64,000 bases of DNA, taken from assembly GCA_963930775.1 (NCBI GenBank), contig OZ005701.1, positions 7,943,669 to 8,007,668 of the forward strand, given 5' to 3'. The position numbers and the translations under genes are program-made. Positions 13,932 to 24,579 of this stretch are shown one piece after another. Each line of letters starts with the position of its first letter. Position 1 is the stretch's first letter. Origin of the DNA: Cliona cf. orientalis (taxonomy: Eukaryota > Porifera > Demospongiae > Clionaida > Clionaidae). Below the pieces are notes generated by a model. That model was not told the DNA's origin and searched no databases. It was given only the letters and a program-made list of their open reading frames with translations.

Positions 13932-14343
13932 TGAGAGTGAGAGCCTTGGAGAGAGGGAGGGAGAGAGAGAGGTGTCAATTATAGCTAATAGTGTATCAGC
14001 ACTAATCTAAGATAAGAATTTAACTGTGCCCATTTCTCTCTCATGCTGATTCCCTCCTTGTTGATGTTACTGGCAGAGTCCTGTGATCCGCAGATATCAC
14101 ATGACTACCAGTCTGGGTGTGGCTATCACTGTTGCTATGGTTACTGCTACCATGGAAACGCCCAAATCATCAAATATATGACCTCTTCACTATTCTCAGC
14201 TGGAGCGTTTTCAGCCATTGGACTCTGCAGTTACAAAAGATTAATTACATGATAGGTCACATGATCCCACATCCAAGCATGTGATTATACTAGCTTACAT
14301 TAGTAACTGCTTTAATGATTGAGATTCGTCGGGCCAGTAGAGA
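13376..14343 (-). pseudogene. Broken copy 1 of the sorting-nexin 3' exons
   Basis: Matches the SNX gene at about 26480-27672. Contains copies of its exons 11 (about 13650-13805), 10 (about 14030-14235) and the downstream part of exon 9 (to about 14343), all minus sense. The exon 11 copy carries two 4-bp insertions (near 13682 and 13772) that shift the frame. The exon 12 copy is missing. The segment at about 13376-13555, matching the terminal exon and downstream flank, is inverted relative to the functional gene. It has no promoter or 5' exons and is a truncated duplicate. Confidence 0.8.
13837..13929 (+). repeat. Long (GA)n microsatellite
   Basis: An uninterrupted GA run of about 90 bp in the pseudogene intron next to the exon 11 copy. 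The matching position in the other SNX copies is GA-rich (27195-27290) or poly-G then GA (about 18316-18347), so the tract is ancestral and has evolved separately in each copy. Confidence 0.95.
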
Positions 14344-14530
14344 AATGGTAATATTGATAACTGTTATTACTGGAACTAAAATTCAGTAGCTATAAATGTG
14401 CTCTTTTTGATTCTCATTTTGGGGAAGGGGATTAAAAGGTAGCACTATATCACAGACATGAAAATGAACGTTTTATTAATTTTATTATATTATTTCAACA
14501 GGTATTTACTTCTATTATACACTCATGCAT
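14344..14530 (+). pseudogene. XYLB fragment 1 (intron 11 and start of exon 12)
   Basis: Matches XYLB from the exon 11/intron 11 border (about 10355) to the start of exon 12 (GGTATTTACTTCTA at about 14500), including AAATGTGCTCTTTTTGATTC. It then departs from XYLB; the remaining exons are absent. It abuts the SNX pseudogene at about 14343, and the same SNX-to-XYLB junction recurs near 18765. Confidence 0.8.
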
Positions 14531-14540
14531 GTATCTGTAC

Positions 14541-14720
14541 AGGTGCTCAAACTGAGGTGCTTAGCTTACAAGAACTGTGCATTGACAGTGTGGCCGAGTG
14601 CCTTCACTCGCCTGAAGAAGCCGAGTCCCTTCCCCTACCACAGCATGTCAAGGAAAAGATAGCTGAAGTGGTACTCGACCCCCAGACTGTGTCTCATTTA
14701 AAATTCTATAATTATTGATC
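14541..14720 (+). other. Exon-like fragment of unknown origin
   Basis: After CTGTACAG, a possible acceptor, an open frame reads GAQTEVLSLQELCIDSVAEC, then LHSPEEAESLPLPQHVKEKI, ending at TGA by 14718. The SLQELC...LPLPQHVKEKI pattern loosely resembles SOCS-box or other short helical modules (LCR.VIR...LPLP..LKDYL). I do not recognise the gene. It has no visible neighbouring exons and may be a captured or relic exon at the broken end of the XYLB fragment. Confidence 0.35.
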
Positions 14721-15804
14721 TATGGACTATAGATATGGATACATCATCACTGTAGTGATTTTAGCACTTCTTATAATTTAAACTGTTGTCCAATGATATA
14801 ATGTACGAATTAGCTAGGTACAGCATAGGGGTGATCACCAATCTGAGCCCTGCAATTATCACTGCTTTGGGAAGGAGCTTCCCTTTGTCCCCTACTCCCC
14901 CAGTGCATGCACCCCCCCCCCCCCCCACACACACACGCAAGTAATAATTATATATTGTATTTGAGATTCTACATGAGGCTATATTATACATCACATAACT
15001 TGATACCATGCATGGATTAGCCTCGTCCCCAGGCCCTCCGAGCCTCGATCTCCCAGCTTTTAATGTTGCACGCAAAAAACCGGGAAACCTCCTCCCACTT
15101 TTTGCGTGCAACATTAAAAGCTGGGAGATCGACACTTGGAGGGCCTGGGGCGAGGCTAACCATGGATTATGTATAATAATATTATTATGAATAATTATGA
15201 TGATTATGAGGTGAAGATCAATATTATCATGGAAGTTGAGCCAAAAATTTCAAGAAACCGTTCAAACTAGTAGTACACGAACTAAGGTAGCTAGTACATG
15301 CATGTATACACAGATCTATAGAGAACCACAGAAGGAGGACACCTGTACATGTGTGCATAATACAAATTCCCCAAACTTGATAATGCATGTCCGGCCACTA
15401 TATTATCATTGTGTTTTTATTATATCCAATAAAATATACTGTACGTCACCTTGAACTGAAACAATAACTATAATATCACATATTATGATAACACAATGCC
15501 ACATCATGCATAATATCGTACACTCTTGTTGAAGGACACTATTATTATAACCAAAGTAATAATATTATTCTGACTGCATTTATTTAATAATAAGGCTAGC
15601 TAACTATCCTAACGTTTCAGACTATGGAGTACGTATGACACTGTCTATAATGTATACAAGTATTATGACTCAAGGTATAAGGGAATAAAAGTTTGATCCT
15701 CTTCATGATCGCCTAGGCCTCCTGCACGCATGAAAGTAGTTAAAATTATAAACAAATGAATGCACAATCATAACACTGTTAGCATCTTGGCTACTTCATG
15801 TGCA
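14721..15804. other. Intergenic, duplicated spacer before LDLa gene B
   Basis: No gene recognised apart from the hairpin element at 15015-15161. There is a poly-C run and (CA)n near 14910-14937. The stretch from about 15446 (GAACTGAAACAATAACTATA) is shared with about 20060 and 24125, marking the repeated block. Confidence 0.6.
15015..15161. mobile_element. MITE, near-perfect ~147-bp hairpin
   Basis: The left arm (GCCTCGTCCCCAGGCCCTCC, then GATCTCCCAGCTTTTAATG and TTGCACGCAAAAA) and the right arm (TTTTTGCGTGCAACATTAAA, then GCTGGGAGATCG and GGAGGGCCTGGGGCGAGGC) are reverse complements over about 60 bp. ATGGATTA occurs on both sides (about 15010 and 15162), a possible 8-bp target duplication of hAT type. 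No coding capacity. Confidence 0.8.
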
Positions 15805-16721
15805 TCACACATTGTCACCTGGTTCATCCTCATATAGCTGATTTGGTTCCGCCACAATCACACCAACAGGAGGCTCTTCTCTCCTTTTCCTCCACTTGTA
15901 GAGTGGACAGCTTCTTTTACAAGCACATACGACGACTGTAGCAACGATAGCAGTGATTATGCCCAATGTGAGAACAATCACACCAGCGGCATATCCAAAC
16001 AGTGATCCATAAATATTCTTGATGTTAATGTTTTTCAGGATTTCATTGTAATCTGGGAGATCAACAGTCGTTTTAGGGCAGGATGGCGGTTCATCGCTGC
16101 CATCTCCACATTCATCGATGCCATTGCAGTAAAGTGACCTAGCAATGCATTGCTTATTGTCACAGTGGAAGCTCTCTCCTCTGCAGATTTCTGTATAATT
16201 TTATTTTTATTATTATGCTATAGTAATTATTTTAGTGTGCTTGTATGGCTATGCATGCAGGGATGACTGCATGCAGCTACACTCGTAAGCTCTAAATACA
16301 TAGAAAATAAAAATCCATTGATCAGATAACATGATTGTATGAAAATTATGTCATTCTGCAGCATTGCAATTGCATTAAAGATTTCAAAACCATGGCAGCT
16401 AGTGCCTGCAGGAGATACATGCACAAGCCTGACTATTGATGATTATATTATTAATACTCACCACAATTCAATTCATCCCTGCCGTTAAGGCAATCAAGTA
16501 TGCCATCGCATACGTTATATCGATCGATACAGTAGCTATCACCACACTCCCAGTCACCGCCATAGCTGCACTTTGATGGTCTGGTACGACCTATGACATA
16601 ATAATTATACAAATTACTTGATCATAGCCGTATGATAGATAATAATATACAACGTACAAGTGCCAGTGCTAATTAAAGCCATTAGAACGGTGAAAGTAGG
16701 TAGACTGAGATAGCTCATCAT
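15805..16721 (-). CDS. LDLa-TM receptor-like protein, paralogue B
   Basis: Exons (minus): 16658-16721, 16462-16590, 15805-16190, giving 192 aa with all phases kept. It has a signal peptide ([17 protein letters not shown]), LDLa module 1 with a shortened front ([20 protein letters not shown] and [16 protein letters not shown]), module 2 ([25 protein letters not shown]), linker [17 protein letters not shown], a transmembrane helix and the shared [20 protein letters not shown] tail ending EDEPGDNV. Module 1's N-terminal linker is shorter than in A and D. Same three-exon structure as the other paralogues. Predicted single-pass surface protein of unknown ligand. Confidence 0.87.
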
Positions 16722-17539
16722 TGTAACTCAGATCAGTAGCTACACTGCATGTGACAGAACTGGACTAGAAATACTAGAATCTGAATACAGAAGGTCACAG
16801 TCAAGCAAGTCCACTCACTATAATTGTGACAGGTAATGAATAGATCATAACAATATTATTATTATGATCTATTCATTACCTATTATTATAGCTTTCTGTA
16901 GAGCACTCATTCACAATTATTGCAAAATTTGCACCAGATAGCTACTGTTTACTTTTAACTCTAGAAAATTGCTTTCAGTATTTTTTCTGTCCTCTATGAT
17001 AAGTATAAACTATAATATAATTATTATGCATACAGTTGCACTAGTCTAAGAGATAAAGTGCCATGATACATAATGCATGAATACTAATAATAATAATAAT
17101 ATCAGTGCACCTATACAGAGACCGTACAGCTATACAATACAAACAATGAAGCTATAATAATTATTATACGTAGGTGTACGTGCATACTATTCAAAAGTAA
17201 ACGACGGGATAGTTTCGAAAGACAACTGCATGCATATGGGGAGATTTCCATGCATGGCTGGTCCATATAATATTATGGCACTAAAATTAATGATAATAAT
17301 TATTGTGGTGTTATTGGAAACTTTATTATTTAATTTTGCATTTGCTGGGTTGCATGCTGAGCTCTATATATATACAAGACTAGTTTCTGTGGTCAATTTA
17401 CTCACACACAAACTGATCTCCCCCCAAATATACATCTCCAATCAATAACAATAGCTGATAATTATTATACATAAAAAGACTTCATGATGCAATAACGGTA
17501 ATATTACTATTATGAATCGATCATAGTTTGAAACCAGTT
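16722..17539. other. Upstream region of LDLa gene B
   Basis: AT-rich, no gene recognised. Contains the perfect hairpin at 16831-16881 and a stretch (about 17110-17520) shared with the upstream region of gene A and with 26220-26620. Confidence 0.55.
16831..16881. repeat. Perfect 20-bp inverted repeat with 11-bp loop
   Basis: AGGTAATGAATAGATCATAA (16831-16850) is exactly mirrored by TTATGATCTATTCATTACCT (16862-16881). It lies about 110 bp upstream of the start codon of LDLa gene B. It is absent from the equivalent place in gene A. It could be a young microinversion-duplication or a cruciform-forming site. Confidence 0.85.
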
Positions 17540-18770
17540 CGTGGTTAATGACCTGCAGTTACAAAAACACAAAGGTGGTTCAATAATAACTGCAGCAACT
17601 TTGATATTTTTTATCATGTACTGACTTACTGTCTCTAGTTCCCTCAGCTATCTGTTCAGCCGAGTCACCACCAGCAGTGTCTTCCGTTGTTGATGAAGCA
17701 TTACTGAACTGGATGGCTCTCTTGTCTGGTGAGATTGGAGTGTCGAGGAGAAACTTCATAGCAAACCATTTGCCTCGGAACTGCAGATAATATTATAACA
17801 AAGGAATAATTAAAATAGTCGCACGAAACAGGACTAGCAATAGTATCATCTCCCCAGAGTGGTTAGTTCCTATGCCACAACTATTAGAGTACCGTAGATT
17901 GCGAAATTTTCGCCATTAAAAATTTTTCGTCGATGACCATTTCCAATGAAAATGAAACATGCGAAATATTTTGTGTAACGTACATCGACCTTTACGTACC
18001 TATTTTGGTCACTAAAGTCTGGTGACAAAATTTACACTATGTAAAAAATTTACAAGCGAAATATTTTACTACCCCGATCTATGGTAGCTACTTAGTTCTA
18101 TACAGGTAGATTCACGGTATATAGCAATTCCCACCTTTTTATGTCTTTCTAACTGAACGGCAGTGTACTCCAGTAGCACCTGTTTCAGCTCTTTCTCTTT
18201 CTGGAGGTCAAAGTGCGTCAATTCTTCGGTCATGTCTCTGCACATCATCTCTAGGTAGTCTTTAGCATCAGCACAGTGTTTGCTAGCCTGATTCATTGAA
18301 GAGGGAGGGAGGGTGGGGGGGGGGGGGGGGGGGAGAGAGAGAGAGAGGTGTCAGTTAAAAGTATATCAATAGCACTAGTCTACATTGTAAGACAAGACAT
18401 AACATTTTTATTGTGTATACCTGTGCCCATTTCTCTCCCATGCTGATTCCCTCCTCACTGATGTCACTTTTTACTGTCCGAGTCTTGTGATGTCACATGA
18501 CTACCGATGTGGGTGTGGCTATCACTGTTGCTACGGTTACTGCTACCAGTCACATCGGAAACGCCCAAATCATCAAATACGACATCTTCACTATTCTCAG
18601 TTGGAGCATTTTCAGCCATTAAACTCTACAAAAAGTTAATTACGGTACATGCATGACAGGTCGCATGATATATGATCCCACATCCAAGCATGTGATTATA
18701 CTAGCTTAAATTAGTAACTGCTTTAATGATTGAGATTCGTCCCAGTAGCTAGAGAAATGGAAATAATTAT
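17540..18770 (-). pseudogene. Broken copy 2 of the sorting-nexin 3' exons
   Basis: Copies of SNX exons 12 (about 17640-17782), 11 (about 18135-18288), 10 (about 18419-18626) and part of 9 (to about 18765), minus sense. Exon 11 stays open ([19 protein letters not shown]...). Exon 10 has an insertion around 18467-18478 relative to the functional gene, exon 9 is truncated at the junction with XYLB sequence, and no 5' exons exist. A MITE at 17890-18086 was inserted between the exon 12 and exon 11 copies. Confidence 0.82.
17890..18086. mobile_element. TA-flanked MITE inserted in SNX pseudogene copy 2
   Basis: Starts TACCGTAGATTGCGAAATTTT and ends CGATCTATGGTA. The interior repeats GCGAAAT motifs in both orientations. 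The equivalent place in the functional SNX gene (about 26985) reads ACTATTAGATTACACAGG without the insert, so this is a filled site against an empty paralogous site. TA ends and termini of the TACCRTAGAT type suggest a Tc1/mariner-like non-autonomous element. Confidence 0.75.
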
Positions 18771-19757
18771 TAAGGTCTAAAATTCAGTATAAATGTGCTC
18801 TTTCTGATTCTCGTTTTGGGGAAGGGGATTAAAAAGGTAATGCTATAGCTAGCTACCACGGAGTCCGACATGAAATTTATTATTATATTTTGAACAGGTA
18901 TTTACTTCTATGACCCCGGGCCGAGATAACTCCATCAGATCAAGGTAATATCCGTTGGTTCGATAAAAATGGCACTCCAGTTGAAAGCTTCCCACCAGAG
19001 GTTGAAGTTCATGCAGTCATTGAGAGTCAGTTCTTGGCCAAGCTGAACCACACTAGGAAGCTAGGCTATGAGATTAGCCCTACTTTGAGGATTCTTGCTA
19101 CTGGTGGGGTATTAGCAAATATAAGGATACTACAGATAAGATGTCACAGAATCCAGTATGCATACTATATATATGTATACTAAGCTACACAGGTGCAACT
19201 TGGTTTGTATAATAATCATATCAGTAAACAGTAGGTATTGGATTAAGCTATTATGAAAGAACACTATAACTGTTGCTTTAATAGGTTGTATAATCATTAA
19301 CTTCCGAGTAATGTTATAAATTATAGCACCAACGCTAGCTATCCCATTATAATATTATTATCTTACTTGAAATAACAAAGACTGCATGGTTAATAATGAT
19401 AATTTAGTAACTATTGGATTGTTTTGATTTCTTATAGATAATAGCTGACATTAATATTTTCAACACCAGCATCTACGTCCTTGAGGGTACTGCCAACTCA
19501 TGCAGCCAGTCTGGGAGGAGCCTACAGGGCAAAGCACGGTCTGTTGCCTGAGGGCACACCGTTCATGGAGGCTGTCCGAAATGCTCCTTCGTACAAGCTG
19601 GCTGTTTCACCAAGAGCAGATATCCATCAGGTATTTAAAATTTTTTTATCTATAATTATATATGTCACAGATGCATCTATCTGTGTTTGCAGGTGTAGCT
19701 ATCTCTCCTTTCTTCCTCGCTACGCCCAACATAAACTTGCTGTGAGAACTGACTAAG
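18771..19757 (+). pseudogene. Broken XYLB copy 2 (exons 12-14)
   Basis: Copies of XYLB exon 12 (about 18897-19137), exon 13 (about 19438-19630) and exon 14 (about 19693-19757). Exon 12 has an 8-bp insertion after CTATGACCC and lost its donor (CTACAGATAAG in place of CTACAGGTAAG). Exon 13 has a 6-bp and a 4-bp insertion. Exons 1-11 are absent. It starts at the same XYLB intron 11 breakpoint as the fragment at 14344. Confidence 0.85.
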
Positions 19758-20470
19758 TTTGCGATGATGTTGATTTTGCTGATTTGTAATGATATTATTA
19801 ATATGCCGGCTTTTGTATGTATGCATGCACTATATTATATGCAGTGTATAATATAATATCTGCAGTACTATCAGCATCATAATAAAAAAATATGTCCCTC
19901 AGTCTAAATTTCACTATTAATAATATTATTATACACTATAGTCCTGTGCATGTGGTGATGATTGATGAGGACAGAGTAGAGTCAGTGACATGTGTTTGGT
20001 GTCAAAGGTTGGTACTATATCCATACTGCATGCATGCATGTCACCTAGTAAAATTTAAACTGAAACAATAACTATCATAATATTATTATATAATTATCAT
20101 GGATTTATACACACACAATGCATCATATCATGTGTATTGTATACACTCATCTATTGTTGAAGAGCTATTAATGATGGCTATACCTACTATAGCAGTTACT
20201 ATTAGCTATACATGTCTATAGCTGAGGCTATTATGCTAAAGATTATTATATACCGGTCCTAACATTTCCATATGGATTATTATAATAACAATGTCTGTAG
20301 TACTAGTGCCAAGTGCTCACAATGTCATGATGTGGGGTACTTAAGTTAAGGAAATTTGATCTTCTTTGCCAAGGCCTCCTGCATGCATGAATGTGTTATT
20401 ATAATAATATTGATATTAAGTTATGGACAAATGAATGCATGATGATAATATTATTATAATGCCATAAATA
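19758..20470. other. Intergenic spacer before LDLa gene C
   Basis: AT-rich with TAATATTATTA runs and no recognised gene. It matches the spacer downstream of XYLB and ahead of genes B and D. Confidence 0.55.
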
Positions 20471-21361
20471 TTATCGTGCATTATCACCTGGCTGATCCTC
20501 GTACAGCTGATTTGGTTCTGCCACAATCACACCAACAGGAGGTCCTTCTCTCCTTTTCCTCCACTTGTAAAGTGGACAGCTCCTTTTACAAGTGCACACG
20601 ACAACTGTAGCAATGATGGCAATGATTATGCCAAATATAAGAATAATCATGCCAGAGGAATATCCAAACAGTGTTCCGTAAAGAGTCCCAATGTTATTAA
20701 GGCAGGATGATGGTTCATCGCTGCCATCTCCACATTCATCGATGCCATTGCAGTGAAGTGACCTATCAATGCACTGCTTATTGTCACAGTGGAAGCTCTC
20801 TCCTCTGCAGATTTCTGTAAGATCAAAAACATGCAGCCATGCATTTATAGCTATATTAATTTATGTATAGTAGTGCTAGCAACTCATGATCAGCATACTT
20901 ATAATATTATGTACATGTATACAGCTACTCTTGCAATTATAAGCTATAATACTGCAGTGTAAGATGCTAGAATAATAGTATTATTCAATACGTAATTATG
21001 CCAGTAGTTTATCAAAACTATGGCATTGCCTGATCTATAGATCTAGATGGTTTATACAAGCCTGTTGATAACACTCATGCTCACCACAATTGAATTCATC
21101 CCTTCCATTAAGGCAATCAAATCTGCCATCGCATACATAATATCGTTCAATACAGTAGCTATCACCACATTCACTGCTGCTATAATAACTTGATGATGAA
21201 CTTGAACTGCCACACTGGGATGGTCTGGTACGACCTATGATATTAAAATTGTAATTATAGGCAACAAAAATAGAAGAAATTGCTTGATCATGGCCATACA
21301 TACTAGTTGCAGTGCCAATCAAAAGCATCAGAATAATGGAAGTAGGTAGAAGATAGCTCAT
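20471..21361 (-). CDS. LDLa-TM receptor-like protein, paralogue C
   Basis: Exons (minus): 21304-21361, 21085-21234, 20471-20814, giving 183 aa. Signal peptide MSYLLPTSIILMLLIGTATS; only one start Met remains of the MM pair in A, B and D. LDLa module 1 has a Ser-rich lead (CGSSSSSSSYYSSSECGDSY) and [15 protein letters not shown]. Module 2 keeps CDNKQCIDRSLHCNG and GDGSDEPSSC. The linker between module 2 and the membrane is about 14 residues shorter than in B and D. The tail is [20 protein letters not shown] followed by EDQPGDNAR. It reads open throughout and is the most diverged member. Confidence 0.85.
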
Positions 21362-21646
21362 TGTAACTCTGTTACAGTACAAAATTGGACTCTATAGAAA
21401 TAGCTACTACTGCAGCTGCATGCAGATATAAAAGTATACATGTACATTCTGTCTTTTATAACCTTGTCCCTACTCCCTCATACAGCTAGCTATATGTAAA
21501 AAAACAACTGTTACATCAAAAATATTAATATAGGGAGGGAATGAGGCTATATACATTGCCTATATATAACTTATATATACACTAAGTTAAACAGTGTACT
21601 GTTTAAATTGCTTTTATGTATCCTTGATATTACTTTCAGTGTTTAT

Positions 21647-23510
21647 TGGGTTGATATTTCATATAAGAGTCACGAAATATGCAAAGTCAGCATTTACGCA
21701 CTGTATTATATATATTGTATTGTGATACAGTATCTTGGTGTCGTTTGTGCCTCTGGTGCCTCTGGTGCCCTTGGTGCCCCTGGTGCCTCTGGTGCCCTTG
21801 GTGCCCTTGGTGCCTCTGGTGTCGTTGGTGCCCCTGGTGCCCTTGGTGCCCCTGGTGTCGCTGGTGCCCTTGGTGCCCCTTGTGCCCTTGGTGCCCCTGG
21901 TGCCTCTGGTGCCCTTGGTGCCCCTTGTGCCTCTGGTGCCCTTGGTGCCCCTGGTACCTCTAGTGCCCCTGGTGTCGTTGGTGCCTCTGGTGCCTCTGGT
22001 GCCCTTGGTGCCCCTGGTGCCTCTGGTGCCCTTGGTGCCCTTGGTGCCCTTGGTGCCCCTGGTGCCTCTGGTGCCCTTGGTGCCCTTGGTGCCCTTGGTG
22101 CCCTTGGTGCTCTTGGTGCCCCTGGTGTCGTTGGTATCGTTGGTGCCTCTGGTGCCTTTGGTGCCCCTGGTGTCGTTGGTGCCTCGGTGCCTCTGGTGTC
22201 CTTGGTGCCCCTGGTGCCTCTGGTGCCCTTGGTGCCCTTGGTGCCCCTGGTGCCCCTGGTGCCTCTGGTGCCCTTGGTGCCCTTGGTGCCCCTGGTGCCT
22301 CTGGTGCCTCTGGTGCCCTTGGTGCCTCTGGTGCCCTTGGTGCCCTTGGTGCCCTTGGTGCCCTTGGTGCTCTTGGTGCCCCTGGTGTCGTTGGTGTTGT
22401 TGGTGCCTCTGGTGCCTTTGGTGCCCCTGGTGTCGTTGGTGCCTCGGTGCCTCTGGTGTCCTTGGTGCCCCTGGTGTTGTTGGTGCCGTTGGTGACACCA
22501 ACAACACCAGAGACACCAAGGGCACCTTAGGCATCAAGGGCATCAGAGGCACCAATGACACCAACAACACCAGAGGCACCAAGGGCACCTTAGGCATCAA
22601 GGACACCAGAGCCACCAACGACACTAACAACACCATGGATACCAGAGGCACCAAGGGCACCAGGGGCACCAGAGGCACCAATGGCACCAGGGGCACCAAC
22701 AACACCAGAGGCACCAACGACACCAGAGGCATCAAGGGCACCAAAGGCACCAGGGGCATCAGGAGCACCAGAGGCACCAACGACACCGGAGGCATCAAGG
22801 GCACCTTAGGCACCAGAGGCACCAACGACACCAGGGGCACCAAGGGGACCAAAGGCACCAGAGGCACCAAGGGCACCAGAGCCACCAGGGGCACCAAGGG
22901 CACCAGGGGCACCAACGACACCATGGGCACCAAGGGCACCAGAGGCACTAGGGACACCAAGGGCACCAGAGGCACCAACGACACCAGGGGCACCAAGGGC
23001 ACCAGGGGCACCAACGACACCAGGGGCACCAAGGGCACCAGAGGCACTAGGGACACCAAGGGCACCAGAGGCACCAACGACACCAGGGGCACCAAGGGCA
23101 CCACGGGCACCAGAGGCACCAGGGGCACCAAGGGTACCAGGGGCACCAACGACACCAGGGGCACCAAGGGCACCAAGGGCACCAGAGGCACCAGAGGCAC
23201 CAACGACACCAGGGGCACCAAGGGCACCAAGGGCACCAGAGGCACCAGAGGCACCAAGGGCACCAGAGGCACCAGGGGCACCAAGGGCACCAGGGGCACC
23301 AACGACACCAGGGGCACCAAGGGCACCAAGGGCACCAGAGGCACTAGGGGCACCAGAGGCACTAACGACACCAGGGGCACCAAGGGCACCAGAGGCACCA
23401 GAGGCACAAACGACACCAAGATACTATATCACGATACAATATATACATGTATACAGTGCATAAATGCTGACTTTGCATATTTCGTGACTCTTATATGAAA
23501 TATCAACCCA
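21647..23510. repeat. ~1.86-kb palindromic 9-bp minisatellite
   Basis: From about 21736 to 22490 the plus strand is a 9-mer array, GGTGCC followed by CCT, TCT, CTT or variants. From 22496 to 23420 it is the reverse complement (GGCACC arrays). The switch point has CTGGTGTTGTTGGTG (22471-22485) and CACCAACAACACCAG (22496-22510) around 10 bp. Unique flanks are also inverted: TTGATATTTCATATAAGAG at 21651 is mirrored ending at 23510. The 9-bp period without stops leaves several frames open for up to about 587 codons on both strands (LVPLVP, RGTKGT, GAPGAS); these are by-products of the repeat. It lies between LDLa genes C and D. Confidence 0.95.
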
Positions 23511-24579
23511 GCTGTTTCTTACAAGCTATAGATGCATACAGGATACATAAAAATAATATCAACAATAGACTATATAAGTGCATGCAATGTATGGCATTCC
23601 AAGATTGACAAAATTAGCAAACTGCATGGAGTTACTGTATACAACTTGTTGCTGATTATGACACTGAGTCAAATGCATGATCAAATTTCTTTTATGATTG
23701 AAGTTACAGTTACTGTAAGTTAAACATAATATATAGATTTCATGTATATAAGAGTCACGAAATATATTATGTTATAGTTAGACTATAGCCTTGAGTGATT
23801 TATTTGAATTGTACGCGAGAGGCGGGCATTTAAACCACGAGGCGAAGCCGAGTGGTTTAAGTGCACGCCTCGAGCTCGACATAACATTTTAGGCTAAAAG
23901 CCTGCTCTAATAATTCAAAGGGTAGCTATATCTTTGCTTTACTGATTTTGGATCATAGTCAGAATTAGTGCAGCAGGCCTATAGTAGGGGGCAGTCACAA
24001 GTCTGCAGAACCCTATACAATAATATAAATTTTCCCAAAGTTAACTTGATAATTATAACGCATGCCATATCATGATCCTTTATTTTTTACATCATGCAGA
24101 TTCTGTGATAAAAGATAGTCACCTCGAACTGAAACAATAACTATAGAAATCTGAGTTAACTAACAGTGACAATGCACTGCATGTGCAACATCATGTATGA
24201 TGTCACATACTGGCACTCTCTTCTACATTATGTGCATATAATAATAAAATTATTATAGCTATACGTAGTATATAATATTATGCATGTAGCCAAAAAAATT
24301 ATTCTGAGCAGTTGCTACAATATTACAATGTCATGTAGCTAATATTATAACATTTGGCATTGCTATAGATATACGTATATCCTTATGTTTCACTCAGAGA
24401 CTATATTATGTCAGATACTAAATCTATAATATAATAGCTGCAAGTTCTCACATGACTCAAGTTAAGAGAGGTTGATCTTGGCCTAGGCCTCCTGCATGAA
24501 ATATATAATGTATACCAAGGGCTTATGATGCAATGTCATTATTAATATTATAATTATATGGATAAACGAATATTATGTA
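23511..24579. other. Intergenic region before LDLa gene D
   Basis: No gene recognised. Contains a partial third copy of the palindrome flank (ATATAAGAGTCACGAAATAT at about 23747) and the hairpin at 23818-23872. From about 24119 on it matches the spacers before genes B and C. Confidence 0.55.
23818..23872. repeat. GC-rich imperfect hairpin
   Basis: AGGCGGGCATTTAAACCAC and GTGGTTTAAGTGCACGCCT are imperfect reverse complements around GAGGCGAAGCCGA. Unusually GC-rich for this spacer. Possibly the end or remnant of a MITE. Confidence 0.6.

Noticed and set aside
21735-23498. Collagen-like or valine/proline-rich protein genes of nearly 600 codons
   Set aside because: Open frames exist on both strands and in several phases simply because the 9-bp unit has no stop; the array is also palindromic, and there are no flanking splice signals or start context.
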